A stretch of 46,082 nucleotides of DNA from Acidovorax facilis (GTDB lineage: Bacteria; Pseudomonadota; Gammaproteobacteria; Burkholderiales; Burkholderiaceae_C): NCBI RefSeq assembly GCF_023913775.1, contig NZ_JAMXAX010000031.1, positions 1-46,082 on the forward strand. The letters run 5' to 3'. Made by a program: the position numbers and the translations under genes. Shown piece by piece: positions 38,292 to 46,082 of this stretch (positions are counted from its first letter, which is position 1; each line of letters opens with the position of its first letter). Below the pieces are notes generated by a model that had not been told where the DNA came from, did no database searches, and worked only from the letters and a program-made list of their open reading frames with translations.

Positions 38292-39022
38292 TAGCCCGGC
38301 ATCGGCTGGGGATGCGCGGACAGGATTTGTTCGGAGGTTTTGCCAAAACGGCGCTCGCGGCCACCGAAGGCAGCAATCGCCTCGTCCAGCGCCGACTCAT
38401 CGAAATCCGGCCACAACCGGTCGCTGAAGAAAAACTCGGAGTATGCGGCCTGCCACAGCAAAAAGTTGCTGATCCGCATTTCCCCGCCGGTGCGAATCAC
38501 CAGGTCCGGATCGGGCACATGGGCCATGCCCATCGCACCCTGCAGGCTGGCCTCGGTGATAGGCTCACCGCGTGCCGCCAGCGACGCTGCGGCCTGGGCA
38601 ATGTCCCAGCGGCCACCGTAGTTGAAACACACGTTGAGCACCAGGCGGGTGTTTTCAGCCGTAGCGGCTTCTGCCTGCGCCAAGCCATCGCGGACCTTCT
38701 GCGAAAGACCCGCACGCTCACCCACGAAATACAGGCGCACGCCATCCTTCTTGAGTTGCGGCACTTCGCGCGCCAGCGCCATCGCCAACAGTTCCATGAG
38801 GCCGGAGACCTCGTCGGCGGGGCGGTTCCAGTTTTCGGAAGAGAACGCAAACACCGTGAGCACAGCCACACCGCGCTGCACGCAGGCGCGTGCACAGCGG
38901 CGCAGTGAATCCACACCTTGTTTGTGGCCCGCCAGGCGCGGCAAAAAACGGCGCGTGGCCCAGCGGCCGTTGCCATCCATGACGATGGCAATGTGGTGTG
39001 GCACCAACGGAGAGTCAGCCAT
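38291..39022 (-). CDS. uppS: Undecaprenyl diphosphate synthase UppS
   Basis: A 243-residue cis-prenyltransferase making the C55 lipid carrier for peptidoglycan and O-antigen. HHIAIVMDGNGRWA carries the catalytic Asp, followed by GHKQGVDSLRR, TVFAFSSENWNRP, NVCFNYGGRWDI and DLVIRTGGEMRISNFLLWQ, all typical. ATG 39022 was chosen; an in-frame TTG at 39034 is an alternative, and neither has a strong ribosome site. The upstream DNA is a 271-bp inserted palindrome, which may explain the poor leader. Confidence 0.95.
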   Translation of the reverse strand: MADSPLVPHHIAIVMDGNGRWATRRFLPRLAGHKQGVDSLRRCARACVQRGVAVLTVFAFSSENWNRPADEVSGLMELLAMALAREVPQLKKDGVRLYFVGERAGLSQKVRDGLAQAEAATAENTRLVLNVCFNYGGRWDIAQAAASLAARGEPITEASLQGAMGMAHVPDPDLVIRTGGEMRISNFLLWQAAYSEFFFSDRLWPDFDESALDEAIAAFGGRERRFGKTSEQILSAHPQPMPG

Positions 39023-39044
39023 GTGAATGTTCAAGCCCTGGGGC

Positions 39045-39315
39045 CTAGAGCGTGTGATGCACTTTTACGTGCCCGCGAAAGTCGGGGAAAGGCCCGGCAA
39101 CTAGGCGCAGGACGCGCCGCGGTATGAGTACCGCAAGCGGCTTGCAACGACGTAGCCGGGCCTTTCCCCAACTTTCCCAAAGGGTTGACCCCACACGCAG
39201 GCACTCGCGGCGTTGCAGCGCTTGCCAAGGCCGAAGCCTTGCCTGTGCACTGCACCTTGCGATCACCTGCGTGTGGGGCCAACGCGGGTACGTAAAAGCG
39301 CATAACACGCTCTAG
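39045..39315. mobile_element. MITE-like nested palindromic element between uppS and frr
   Basis: Two 33-bp terminal inverted repeats (39045-39077 and 39283-39315) match at all but three positions and begin with CTAGAGCGTGT. Inside are two further hairpin arms: a perfect 15-bp pair (39084-39098 with 39155-39169; GGGGAAAGGCCCGGC) and a perfect 13-bp pair (39189-39201 with 39266-39278; CCCCACACGCAGG). Each arm has its own small tip hairpin (GCGGTA-TGAG-TACCGC and CAAGGC-CGAA-GCCTTG). The whole folds as one closing stem with two arms. It codes for no protein. CTAG at both ends could be, or contain, a TA target duplication, as for IS5- or IS630-like transposons; that is inference. Confidence 0.75.
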
Positions 39316-39872
39316 ACCGCCATGATTTCCTGCTCTTTGGCGGCCACCAGCGCATCGATCTCGGCGATGTGCTTGTCGGTGAACTTCTGCACGTCGGTTT
39401 CGGCGCGCTTCTGGTCGTCCTCGGAGGCCAGCTTGTCCTTGACGAGCTTCTTGACGGACTCGTTGGCATCGCGGCGCAGGTTGCGCACGGCAATCTTGGC
39501 GCTCTCGCCCTCGTTGCGGGCGAGCTTGGTCATTTCCTTGCGACGCTCTTCGCTCATGGGGGGCATGGGCACGCGGATCAGGTCGCCCATGGAGGCGGGG
39601 TTCAGGCCCAAGTCACTTTCGCGAATGGCCTTTTCAATCTTGGCGCCCATGCCTTTTTCCCAAGGCTGCACGCTGATGGTGCGCGAATCAATCAGGGCCA
39701 CGTTGGCCACCTGGCTCAGGGGCACCAAGGAGCCGTAATACTCGACCTGGACGGTATCGAGCAACGCCGGGTTGGCACGGCCGGTGCGGATCTTCTGCAG
39801 GTTGTTCTTGAAAGCCGAGATGGACTGGTCCATCTTGGTTTCTGCATTTTTCTTGATGTCGGCAATCGTCAT
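39312..39872 (-). CDS. frr: Ribosome recycling factor
   Basis: A 186-residue factor (family norm 185) that splits post-termination ribosomes with EF-G. The N-terminus [38 protein letters not shown] and the conserved [21 protein letters not shown] are intact. The TAG stop lies inside the CTAG end of the neighbouring palindromic element, so the insertion defines the gene's last codon. It is 51 bp after pyrH. Confidence 0.97.
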   Translation of the reverse strand: MTIADIKKNAETKMDQSISAFKNNLQKIRTGRANPALLDTVQVEYYGSLVPLSQVANVALIDSRTISVQPWEKGMGAKIEKAIRESDLGLNPASMGDLIRVPMPPMSEERRKEMTKLARNEGESAKIAVRNLRRDANESVKKLVKDKLASEDDQKRAETDVQKFTDKHIAEIDALVAAKEQEIMAV

Positions 39873-39923
39873 GTTTTCTCCTGGGCGCCCGCCTGCATCG
39901 TGGGCAGGCCTCGGCCATTGTCG

Positions 39924-40646
39924 TCAAGCGTAAACCAGCGTACCTTCGTCTTCACCCATCACCACGCGCTTCAGGGCGCCGTGCTTGATGATGGAGAACA
40001 CCCGCACGGGCAGCTTCTGGTCGCGGCACAGGGCAAACGCGGTCGCATCCATGATGCCCAGATTGCGGGACATGGCCTCGTCAAAGCTGAGCTTCGTATA
40101 ACGCGTGGCCGTGGGGTCCTTCTGGGGGTCGGCAGTATAAACGCCGTCCACCTTGGTGGCCTTGAGCACCAGTTCAGCACCGATTTCGGCACCGCGCAAC
40201 GCTGCGGCGGTGTCGGTGGTGAAGAAAGGATTGCCCGTGCCGGCCGCAAACACGACGACCTTGCCCTCTTCAAGATACTGCAGCGCCTTGGGGCGCACAT
40301 AGGGCTCAACCACCTGCTCGATGGCAATGGCGGACATCACTCGGGCCACCAGGCCCTGCTTGTCCATGGCGTCTGCCAGGGCCAGGGCGTTCATCACGGT
40401 GGCCAGCATGCCCATGTAGTCTGCGGTGGCACGGTCCATCCCGACCGAGCCCCCGGCGACACCACGGAAGATGTTGCCCCCACCGATCACCACAGCCACC
40501 TGGACACCCAGGCGGGTCACTTCGGCGATCTCCTCGACCATGCGCACGATGGTGGCGCGGTTGATACCGAAGGCGTCATCCCCCATCAGCGCCTCACCAG
40601 ACAGCTTGAGCAAAATGCGCTTGTGGGCTGGTGCAGCGTTGGACAT
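39924..40646 (-). CDS. pyrH: UMP kinase
   Basis: A 240-residue amino-acid-kinase-fold enzyme phosphorylating UMP to [16 protein letters not shown] is the ATP loop, [11 protein letters not shown] the UMP loop, and [18 protein letters not shown] the GTP/UTP regulatory and catalytic region; [16 protein letters not shown] is the usual C-terminal block. Start ATG 40646. It is 56 bp after tsf in the conserved rpsB-tsf-pyrH-frr order. Confidence 0.98.
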   Translation of the reverse strand: MSNAAPAHKRILLKLSGEALMGDDAFGINRATIVRMVEEIAEVTRLGVQVAVVIGGGNIFRGVAGGSVGMDRATADYMGMLATVMNALALADAMDKQGLVARVMSAIAIEQVVEPYVRPKALQYLEEGKVVVFAAGTGNPFFTTDTAAALRGAEIGAELVLKATKVDGVYTADPQKDPTATRYTKLSFDEAMSRNLGIMDATAFALCRDQKLPVRVFSIIKHGALKRVVMGEDEGTLVYA

Positions 40647-40702
40647 GGGAAATTTCTCCGGTAAGTGGTACGAGGCTTTGGCGGGGTGGTTACAGGGAAC
40701 GA

Positions 40703-41629
40703 TCAGGCAGCAGCCTTGGCAGCAGCCACCTGGGCAGCCACTTCGGCAGCAAAGTCGTCCACCTTCTTCTCGATGCCTTCGCCCACCACGTACAGCGTGA
40801 AGCCCTTCACGTTGGTGTTGGCAGCCTTGAGCATCTGGGCCACGGTTTGCTTGCCGTCGGCAGCCTTCACGAAGACCTGGTCGGCCAGCGAGACTTCCTT
40901 GAGGTACTTCTGCACCGCGCCGTCGATGCGCTTGGCCGTGATTTCAGCGCTTTGTGCAGGCTTGCCTGCAGCCACGAGTTCCTTGTTGGCTTCGTCGGCC
41001 TTGCCTTCGGCGACCGAGCGCTCCTTGGCAATCAGGTCTGCAGGCACGTCGGCGCTGGTCAGGGCCACGGGCTTCATGGCGGCCACGTGCATGGCAACGT
41101 CCTTGGCGGCGGTGGCGTCACCGTCGAACTCGACGACCACACCGATGCGCGAGCCGTGCAGGTAGGCTGCCAGGTTGGAGCCGCTGAAGCGCTTGAAGCG
41201 GCGGAACGACATGTTCTCGCCGATCTTGCCGATCAGGCCCTTGCGCACGTCTTCCAGCGTGGGGCCGAAGCTGTCTTGGCTGTAGGGCAGCGCGCCCAGG
41301 GCTTCGACGGTGGCAGGGTTGTGCTCAGCCACCAGCTTGGCAGCGGCGTTGGCCATGGCGATGAAGCTGTCGTTCTTGGAGACGAAGTCGGTTTCGCTGT
41401 TGACTTCCACCAGGGCACCGGTGGTGCCGTCGATGTAGCTGGCGACCACGCCTTCAGCCGTGATACGCGATGCAGCCTTGCCAGCCTTGGTGCCCAGCTT
41501 GACGCGCAGCAGCTCTTCAGCCTTGGCCATGTCGCCGTCGGCTTCCGTCAGCGCCTTCTTGCATTCCATCATCGGAGCGTCGGTCTTGCCACGCAGTTCG
41601 GCAACCATGCTTGCGGTAATTGCAGCCAT
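40703..41629 (-). CDS. tsf: Translation elongation factor Ts
   Basis: A 308-residue nucleotide-exchange factor for EF-Tu. The N-terminal UBA-like domain ([30 protein letters not shown]) includes the signature, and [10 protein letters not shown] and the two core subdomains follow. It is slightly longer than the E. coli protein (283), as is common in beta-proteobacteria. It lies 106 bp after rpsB, past an internal terminator. Confidence 0.97.
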   Translation of the reverse strand: MAAITASMVAELRGKTDAPMMECKKALTEADGDMAKAEELLRVKLGTKAGKAASRITAEGVVASYIDGTTGALVEVNSETDFVSKNDSFIAMANAAAKLVAEHNPATVEALGALPYSQDSFGPTLEDVRKGLIGKIGENMSFRRFKRFSGSNLAAYLHGSRIGVVVEFDGDATAAKDVAMHVAAMKPVALTSADVPADLIAKERSVAEGKADEANKELVAAGKPAQSAEITAKRIDGAVQKYLKEVSLADQVFVKAADGKQTVAQMLKAANTNVKGFTLYVVGEGIEKKVDDFAAEVAAQVAAAKAAA

Positions 41630-41673
41630 CTTTGTTCCTTCAGTGTTCAGTTCAGTCAGTTCAGATTCGGGCT

Positions 41674-41702
41674 AAAAAAAAGGGGGCTCACCAGGGGCCC
41701 CG
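41674..41702 (-). terminator. Terminator/attenuator between rpsB and tsf
   Basis: In the RNA sense GGGGC-CCCTGGTGA-GCCCC(C) is followed by eight T. It stands 34 bp past the rpsB stop and would reduce tsf expression relative to rpsB, as the rpsB-tsf attenuator does in E. coli. Confidence 0.8.
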
Positions 41703-41735
41703 CTTTTGTTCGCGACGGATCGCGCAGCCGGGCTA

Positions 41736-42488
41736 TCAGGCAGCGGCTTCTTGCACTTCCACGAATTCGTCGGTGCTCTCTGCAGTAGCAGCCTTCACGA
41801 CTTCATTCACGGCGTTGGCACGGCCTTCGATGATCGCGTCAGCGATGCCACGGGCGTACAGCGTCACGGCCTTGGCCGAGTCGTCGTTGCCGGGGATCAC
41901 ATAGTCAATGCCTTCAGGCGAGTGGTTGGTATCGACCACACCGATCAGCGGGATGCCCAGCTTCTTGGCTTCGGCAACGGCGATCTTGTGGAAGCCCACG
42001 TCGATGATGAAGATGGCATCGGGCAGAGCAGCCATGTCCTGAATGCCGCCGATGTCCTTTTCGAGTTTCTCGATTTCGCGGGAGAACGTCAGTTGCTCCT
42101 TCTTGCTCAGGCTGTCGAGGCCAGCTTCTTGCTGGGCCTTCATGTCCTTGAGGCGCTTGATCGAGGTCTTCACGGTCTTGAAGTTCGTCAGCATGCCGCC
42201 CAGCCAGCGCTGGTCCACGAAAGGCACGCCAGCGCGTTGCGCTTCGGTGGCCAGGATTTCACGGGCTTGGCGCTTCGTGCCGACCATCAGGATCGTGCCG
42301 CGGTTGGCAGCCAGTTGCTTGGCGAACTTTTGGGCTTCCTGGAACAGTGGCAGCGACTTTTCCAGGTTGATGATGTGAATCTTGTTGCGATGGCCGAAGA
42401 TGTAGGGGGCCATCTTGGGGTTCCAGAAGCGGGTTTGGTGACCGAAGTGGACACCGGCTTCCAGCATTTCGCGCATGGTAACGGACAT
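41736..42488 (-). CDS. rpsB: 30S ribosomal protein S2
   Basis: A 250-residue protein, first gene of the block. [28 protein letters not shown] and [30 protein letters not shown] are hallmark S2 segments. The start is ATG 42488, preceded by TTTGGAGTATTTTT with GGAG at a good distance; the longer frame to 42926 is antisense to the amidase. The C-terminal ~25 residues are Ala/Glu/Val-rich. It is preceded by a ~170-nt structured leader. Confidence 0.98.
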   Translation of the reverse strand: MSVTMREMLEAGVHFGHQTRFWNPKMAPYIFGHRNKIHIINLEKSLPLFQEAQKFAKQLAANRGTILMVGTKRQAREILATEAQRAGVPFVDQRWLGGMLTNFKTVKTSIKRLKDMKAQQEAGLDSLSKKEQLTFSREIEKLEKDIGGIQDMAALPDAIFIIDVGFHKIAVAEAKKLGIPLIGVVDTNHSPEGIDYVIPGNDDSAKAVTLYARGIADAIIEGRANAVNEVVKAATAESTDEFVEVQEAAA

Positions 42489-42529
42489 AAAAATACTCCA
42501 AAGGTTAGGTCTAAAATCAGCCCCAATAT

Positions 42530-42561
42530 TTGCAGTGCCGTGATCCTCACGAACACTGCAA
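42530..42561 (-). promoter_or_regulatory. Strong hairpin in the rpsB leader, candidate S2 autoregulatory site
   Basis: RNA-sense layout is TTGCAGTG / TT / CGTGA / GGA / TCACG / G / CACTGCAA: an 8-bp stem, a small asymmetric internal loop, a 5-bp stem and a GGA loop. It lies 42-73 nt before the rpsB start. A second hairpin, GTGCAA-GGT-TTGCAC, is at 42615-42629. Ribosomal protein S2 represses its own leader in E. coli, but by a different structure, so the role here is inferred. Confidence 0.6.
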
Positions 42562-42661
42562 CACCTTGACAGGGCTGCTTTGCGATTGGTCTTGCCGCAG
42601 CGGCCACGCTGGTTGTGCAAACCTTGCACCACTGCGCTACTGCTCCCAGCAAAACCCAAAG

Positions 42662-42670
42662 ATTCTAGCA
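42662..42670 (-). promoter_or_regulatory. Extended -10 promoter for rpsB
   Basis: TGCTAGAAT on the minus strand is an extended -10 (TGn followed by TAGAAT). No good -35 is found 17 bp upstream (CAGGTC), as allowed for extended -10 promoters. Transcription would begin near 42655 and give a ~165-nt leader. The promoter touches the start of the divergent amidase gene. Confidence 0.5.
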
Positions 42671-42675
42671 CACCC

Positions 42676-44031
42676 ATGCTCCCTGACCTGATCGCCACCC
42701 GTGAGCAACTGCGGGACGGCGCCACTACCGCGCCCGCCGAGCTGGAACGCTGCATCGACGCTGCCCAGACCACCTCCAACACCCACAGTTTTGTGCGAAC
42801 CCTGTTCGACGAGGCTCGCACCACAGCGGTGCAGCCGGGCGTGGCCCAGTTGCCTCTGGCCGGGCTGTCGGTGTCGGTGAAGGACCTGTTTGACGTGGCC
42901 GGCCAACCCACCCCGGCGGGCTCCACCGCGCTGGCGGGGGCTCCCGCAGCAGCTCAAGACTGCCCGGCCGTGGCCCGACTGCGCGCAGCGGGTGCCAGCC
43001 TGATTGGCCGCACCAACATGGTGGAGTTCGCTTTCTCGGGCGTGGGCGTCAACCCCCACTACGGCACGCCTGCTGCCTGGGACGCCCGTTTTGGCGCCGT
43101 GCCCGGCGCACCCCGGGTGCCCGGCGGGTCTTCGTCCGGCGCCGGGGTGTCGGTCGCCACTGGCGCCGCGTTCATTGGACTGGGATCGGACACCGGCGGC
43201 TCCATCCGCATTCCTGCGGCGCTCAACGGCATCGTGGGCTTCAAGAACACCGCCCGGCTGGTGCCTACCGCTGGCGCCGTGCCGCTGTCCACCACCCTGG
43301 ACACTGCCTGCGCCATGACGCGCACAGTGCGCGACGCCATCGTGGCGCACGAGGTGCTGGCCGCCCGGCGCGTGACGCGCAGCCTGGCGCCGCTGTCGCA
43401 GTACCGGCTGGCGGTGCCGTCCACCCTCTTCCTCGACGGGCTGGATGCCACCGTGGCGCGCGCCTTTGAGCGCAGCGTGGAAGCCTTGCGCCAGGCCGGC
43501 GCCCAGATCGACACCATCGACCTGCCCGCCGTGCTGGAGCAGCCCGCCTACGGTTTTGCCGCCCCCGAAGCCTACGCCTGGCACCGCGAGTTGCTGCAGC
43601 GCACAGGCGACCGCTACGACCCCCGGGTGCGCATGCGCATTGAAAAAGGCGCCACGCTGATGGCCTGGGAATACATCGACCTGGTGCAGGCGCGCCAGCA
43701 ATGGATTGCACGCATGCTCTCCGACATGGAGCGCTATGACGCCCTGCTGTCCCCCACCGTTCCCATCGTGGCACCGCTCATTGCCGATGTCGCGCCGGCC
43801 GATGGACTGGACAAAGTCCAGGACGCCGCCCGCGACGCCGAGTTCTTCCGCGTCAACAACCTGCTGCTGCGCAACACCAGCGTGGTCAATCTGCTGGATG
43901 GCTGTGCGCTGTCGCTGCCTTGCCACGTGCCAGGGGAACTCCCGGTCGGGCTGATGGTCTGGCACGGAGCGCTCAGGGACGACACGGTGCTCAACGTGAG
44001 CCTGCAGATCGAACAAATACTACAAAAATAA
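42676..44031 (+). CDS. Amidase-signature hydrolase (GatA-like amidase)
   Basis: A 451-residue amidase-signature enzyme with the Ser-cisSer-Lys triad intact: [10 protein letters not shown] (Lys69), [12 protein letters not shown] (cis-Ser ~142-143) and [15 protein letters not shown] (nucleophile Ser166). It hydrolyses a carboxamide; the substrate is unknown and there is no GatB/GatC nearby, so it is not likely to be the tRNA amidotransferase. The start is ATG 42676. The upstream in-frame ATG (42580) would run through the rpsB promoter. The stop TAA at 44029 is formed at the edge of a dispersed palindromic element. Confidence 0.92.
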   Translation: MLPDLIATREQLRDGATTAPAELERCIDAAQTTSNTHSFVRTLFDEARTTAVQPGVAQLPLAGLSVSVKDLFDVAGQPTPAGSTALAGAPAAAQDCPAVARLRAAGASLIGRTNMVEFAFSGVGVNPHYGTPAAWDARFGAVPGAPRVPGGSSSGAGVSVATGAAFIGLGSDTGGSIRIPAALNGIVGFKNTARLVPTAGAVPLSTTLDTACAMTRTVRDAIVAHEVLAARRVTRSLAPLSQYRLAVPSTLFLDGLDATVARAFERSVEALRQAGAQIDTIDLPAVLEQPAYGFAAPEAYAWHRELLQRTGDRYDPRVRMRIEKGATLMAWEYIDLVQARQQWIARMLSDMERYDALLSPTVPIVAPLIADVAPADGLDKVQDAARDAEFFRVNNLLLRNTSVVNLLDGCALSLPCHVPGELPVGLMVWHGALRDDTVLNVSLQIEQILQK

Positions 44032-44072
44032 TAGCTACTTGCGCTTTACCAACAAGCGCTAGAAGCCAAAAA
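44021..44072 (+). repeat. Dispersed palindromic element, intergenic copy B
   Basis: TACTACAAAAATAATAGCTACTTGCGCTT-TACCAAC-AAGCGCTAG (in two parts), then AAGCCAAAAAC. The GCGCTT/AAGCGC arms form a hairpin with a 7-base loop. It separates the amidase gene from the FAD oxidoreductase gene. Confidence 0.75.
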
Positions 44073-44083
44073 CACCCATATTC

Positions 44084-45316
44084 ATGAAGATTGCTATCGT
44101 GGGCGCCGGCATCATCGGCGTCACCACCGCATACGAGCTGGCCAGCGACGGCCACGAAGTCACGGTGTTCGAACAACGCAGCGCAGCCGCCGAGGAAGCC
44201 AGCTTTGCCACTGCAGGACTGCTCGCACCCTACCTGCTGAGCCCCTGGGCAGTGCCGGGCTTTGGCCAGCCGCTGCGACTGATGGGGGCACAGGCCACCT
44301 TGCGGATGGCAGGCGGCCTGACCCTCGCCAACTGGGCCTGGTTGCGCCGCTGGCGCAGCATGGCCCGCAGCCACAGTGCCCCGGCTACAGCCGTCGAGCG
44401 CCTGGCGCAGTACAGCCAGACGCGCCTGCAATCCATCGCCAGCCAGCACGAGCTGGATTTCGAAGCCAGCGATGGCCGCCTGGTGCTGCTGCGCACTGAG
44501 GAAGACCGCACGCGCCTGCAGCCCGCACTGCAGGTGCTGCGCGACAGCGGCGTGACCTTGCGCGAGATCGACGCCGATGTGGCCCGCCAGATCGAGCCCG
44601 GCCTGTCGCCCGAGGCGCCGCTGGCAGGCGCCATCCACTTGCCCGACGCGCGCGCGGGCAACTGCCGCCTGTTTGCCCAGCTTCTGCGCCAGGGTATTCA
44701 GGGCGGTGGCGTGCAGTTTGTGTTCAACACCCGCGTGGACCGACTGGGCAGCAGCCCCACCGGCGTGGTGCTGCAAGGCGAAGCGGAGCTGCGCCGCTAT
44801 GATGCCGTGGTGCTGTGCGCGGGCATGGCATCAGCCACGCTGCTGCCTGCGCTGGGCCTGGACCTGCCCATGGCGGCCGTGTATGGCTACTCCGTCAGTG
44901 CGCCGCTGCGCGAATCCACCCACGCCCCGCGCGCCAGCGTGGTGGATGCGGGTCAGCAGATATCCATCACCCGCCTGGGCCAGCGTGTGCGCATTGCCGG
45001 TGGCGCCGAACTGGCCGGGGCCGATGCCGAGCACCACACCCCCACACTGCAGCGCCTGTACCGCACGTTGAACGACTGGTTCCCCGGTGGCGTGCAGCTG
45101 TCATCCAACCTGCAGATCTGGCGCGGCGCCCGCACCATGCTGCCCGACGGAGCACCGGTGGTGGGCGCCAGCGGCGTGCCGGGCTTGTGGCTCAACACCG
45201 GCCACGGCGCAAGTGGCTGGGCTCTGGCCTGCGGCAGCGCCCGGGCGCTGGCCGACCTGATCGCGCAGCGCGAGCCCGAGGTGTCGCTGGACGGGCTGGG
45301 CATGCGTCGGTTCTAG
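44084..45316 (+). CDS. FAD-dependent D-amino-acid dehydrogenase-like oxidoreductase (DadA family)
   Basis: A 410-residue DAO-fold flavoprotein. MKIAIVGAGIIGVTTAYEL is the FAD-binding Rossmann loop, with EQRSAAAEEASFATAGLLAPYL as the typical DadA second motif (NAGL-like). GHGASGWALACGSARALADLI is the C-terminal FAD/substrate block. In DadA enzymes D-amino acids are deaminated and electrons pass to quinones. Length is close to DadA (~415-430). It is 52 bp downstream of the amidase, so both could act on amino-acid derivatives; this is inference. Other DAO members (glycine or sarcosine oxidase type) are possible. Confidence 0.85.
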   Translation: MKIAIVGAGIIGVTTAYELASDGHEVTVFEQRSAAAEEASFATAGLLAPYLLSPWAVPGFGQPLRLMGAQATLRMAGGLTLANWAWLRRWRSMARSHSAPATAVERLAQYSQTRLQSIASQHELDFEASDGRLVLLRTEEDRTRLQPALQVLRDSGVTLREIDADVARQIEPGLSPEAPLAGAIHLPDARAGNCRLFAQLLRQGIQGGGVQFVFNTRVDRLGSSPTGVVLQGEAELRRYDAVVLCAGMASATLLPALGLDLPMAAVYGYSVSAPLRESTHAPRASVVDAGQQISITRLGQRVRIAGGAELAGADAEHHTPTLQRLYRTLNDWFPGGVQLSSNLQIWRGARTMLPDGAPVVGASGVPGLWLNTGHGASGWALACGSARALADLIAQREPEVSLDGLGMRRF

Positions 45317-45400
45317 GAGCCTGCGCTTTGCCCCCACGGGGCGTCGGCGCACAATGGCAGGCGCGCTGCCACTGGCAGCAGCCCTTGCCCCCTGCAGCCC

Positions 45401-46082
45401 ATGCACCGCATCACCGCCCACCAGCCTTATCCCCTGTTCAACACAGCCGCCACCCGCCGCCTGGAAAATGCGGCAGCGGCCGCCCTGCCCCCGCACACCC
45501 TCATGCAACGCGCCGGCCTGGCCGTGGCGCAATTGGCCCAGGCGATGGCCCCCCACGCACGCACCGTGTGGATTGCCTGCGGGCCCGGGAACAACGGGGG
45601 TGACGGACTGGAGGCTGCCATGCACCTGCAGCGCAGTGGCCGCAAAGTGGTCGTGACCTGGCTGGGCCAGCCCGATACGGCCCCGGCCGATGCCAAGGCC
45701 TCGTGGCAGCGCGCACGGGATGCGTGCGTGGTCTGGGCAGACACCGCACCCGGCGATCTGGGGGCCAACGACCTGTGCATTGATGCGCTGCTGGGCATTG
45801 GCGTCTCTTCTTCACCCCACAGCCCCGCACGCACGCCCGACGCAAGGCTCCAGGCCTGTCTGCAAGCCCTGCACCGCAGCCCGGCCCCCGTGCTGGCCGT
45901 GGACCTGCCCAGCGGGCTGGACGCAGACACCGGCCAGTTTGCAGCAGGCCTTGCGCCCGACACCCCAACCCACCAGCACTACCACCTGCACCACCAAGCG
46001 CCCCCGCCACGCCACACACTGAGTCTGCTCACCCTCAAGCCCGGCCTGTTCACCGCCGCCGGGCGGGACGCAGCAGGCCAGG
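45401..46082 (+). CDS. nnr: NAD(P)H-hydrate epimerase/dehydratase Nnr, 5' part
   Basis: The frame is open from ATG 45401 to the window end, so only the N-terminal domain (NnrE, YjeF_N type) and its exit are seen. MQRAGLAVAQLA, CGPGNNGGDGLEAAMHLQRSG and DLCIDALLGIGV are epimerase signatures, and VDLPSGLDADTG follows. Then comes a short His/Pro-rich stretch (HQHYHLHHQAPPP) before HTLSLLTLKPGLFTA. In bacteria the NnrE domain is fused to an ADP-dependent dehydratase (NnrD) that would continue beyond the window. The enzyme repairs hydrated NADH/NADPH. Confidence 0.88.
   Translation, partial: MHRITAHQPYPLFNTAATRRLENAAAAALPPHTLMQRAGLAVAQLAQAMAPHARTVWIACGPGNNGGDGLEAAMHLQRSGRKVVVTWLGQPDTAPADAKASWQRARDACVVWADTAPGDLGANDLCIDALLGIGVSSSPHSPARTPDARLQACLQALHRSPAPVLAVDLPSGLDADTGQFAAGLAPDTPTHQHYHLHHQAPPPRHTLSLLTLKPGLFTAAGRDAAGQ

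Noticed and set aside
41736..42926. 396-residue version of rpsB
   Set aside because: The extra N-terminus is antisense to the amidase; S2 starts at ATG 42488 with a good ribosome site.
45330..45342. GCCCC-CAC-GGGGC hairpin after the FAD oxidoreductase as terminator
   Set aside because: Five-bp stem with no T-run, and nnr follows on the same strand.

Overview
This 46 kb window is high-GC, densely coded chromosomal DNA from a betaproteobacterium, most likely family Comamonadaceae (Acidovorax or a close relative). Three things point there. The housekeeping order rpsB-tsf-pyrH-frr-uppS-cdsA-dxr-rseP-bamA-skp-lpxD-fabZ-lpxA-lpxB-rnhB is the arrangement usual in Burkholderiales. The individual proteins (FtsH, CarA, FabZ, RlmE) start as in that family. 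A small dispersed palindromic element that I associate with comamonad genomes recurs through the window. No rRNA, tRNA, CRISPR array, prophage or transposase gene was seen.

Region 1 (1-6110, mainly minus strand) is the most unusual part. olsB (ornithine-lipid acyltransferase), a PlcP-type metallophosphoesterase, an Agt-type glycosyltransferase, ppk1 (polyphosphate kinase) and sixA (phosphohistidine phosphatase) follow one another, with overlaps or a 39-nt gap between them. Sequences resembling PhoB boxes lie upstream of olsB (four half-sites on an 11-bp period) and upstream of ppk1 (inside the end of the glycosyltransferase gene). Together they read as a phosphate-starvation module: phospholipids are cut and replaced by phosphorus-free glycolipids and ornithine lipids, while phosphate is banked as polyphosphate. 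Region 2 (6178-11511, plus strand) has two GGDEF-EAL cyclic-di-GMP proteins in tandem, one membrane-bound and one soluble.

Region 3 (11769-18619, minus) holds an amino-acid ABC-transporter binding protein without its transporter, a GNAT acetyltransferase, and the rlmE-ftsH-folP-glmM set. Region 4 has yhbY and a glycosyltransferase on the plus strand, facing greA and a DUF4149 membrane protein. Region 5 (21092-25987, minus) is carA, a conserved gene of unknown function, and carB. A secreted protein of unknown function follows on the plus strand.

Region 6 (27149-42488, minus) is a 15-kb block for translation, UMP kinase, isoprenoid, phospholipid, lipid A and outer-membrane-protein assembly, ending in rnhB and a SpoU methyltransferase. 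Two features break it up: a structured rpsB leader followed by an rpsB-tsf terminator, and a 271-bp nested palindromic MITE-like element between uppS and frr. Region 7 (42676-46082, plus) has an amidase, a DadA-like FAD oxidoreductase and the start of nnr.

The observations most worth following are the Pho-box lipid-remodelling/polyphosphate cluster; the dispersed palindrome that has been absorbed into coding sequence, so that two unrelated proteins share the peptide WAQAAM; and the 271-bp nested palindrome whose end supplies the stop codon of frr.
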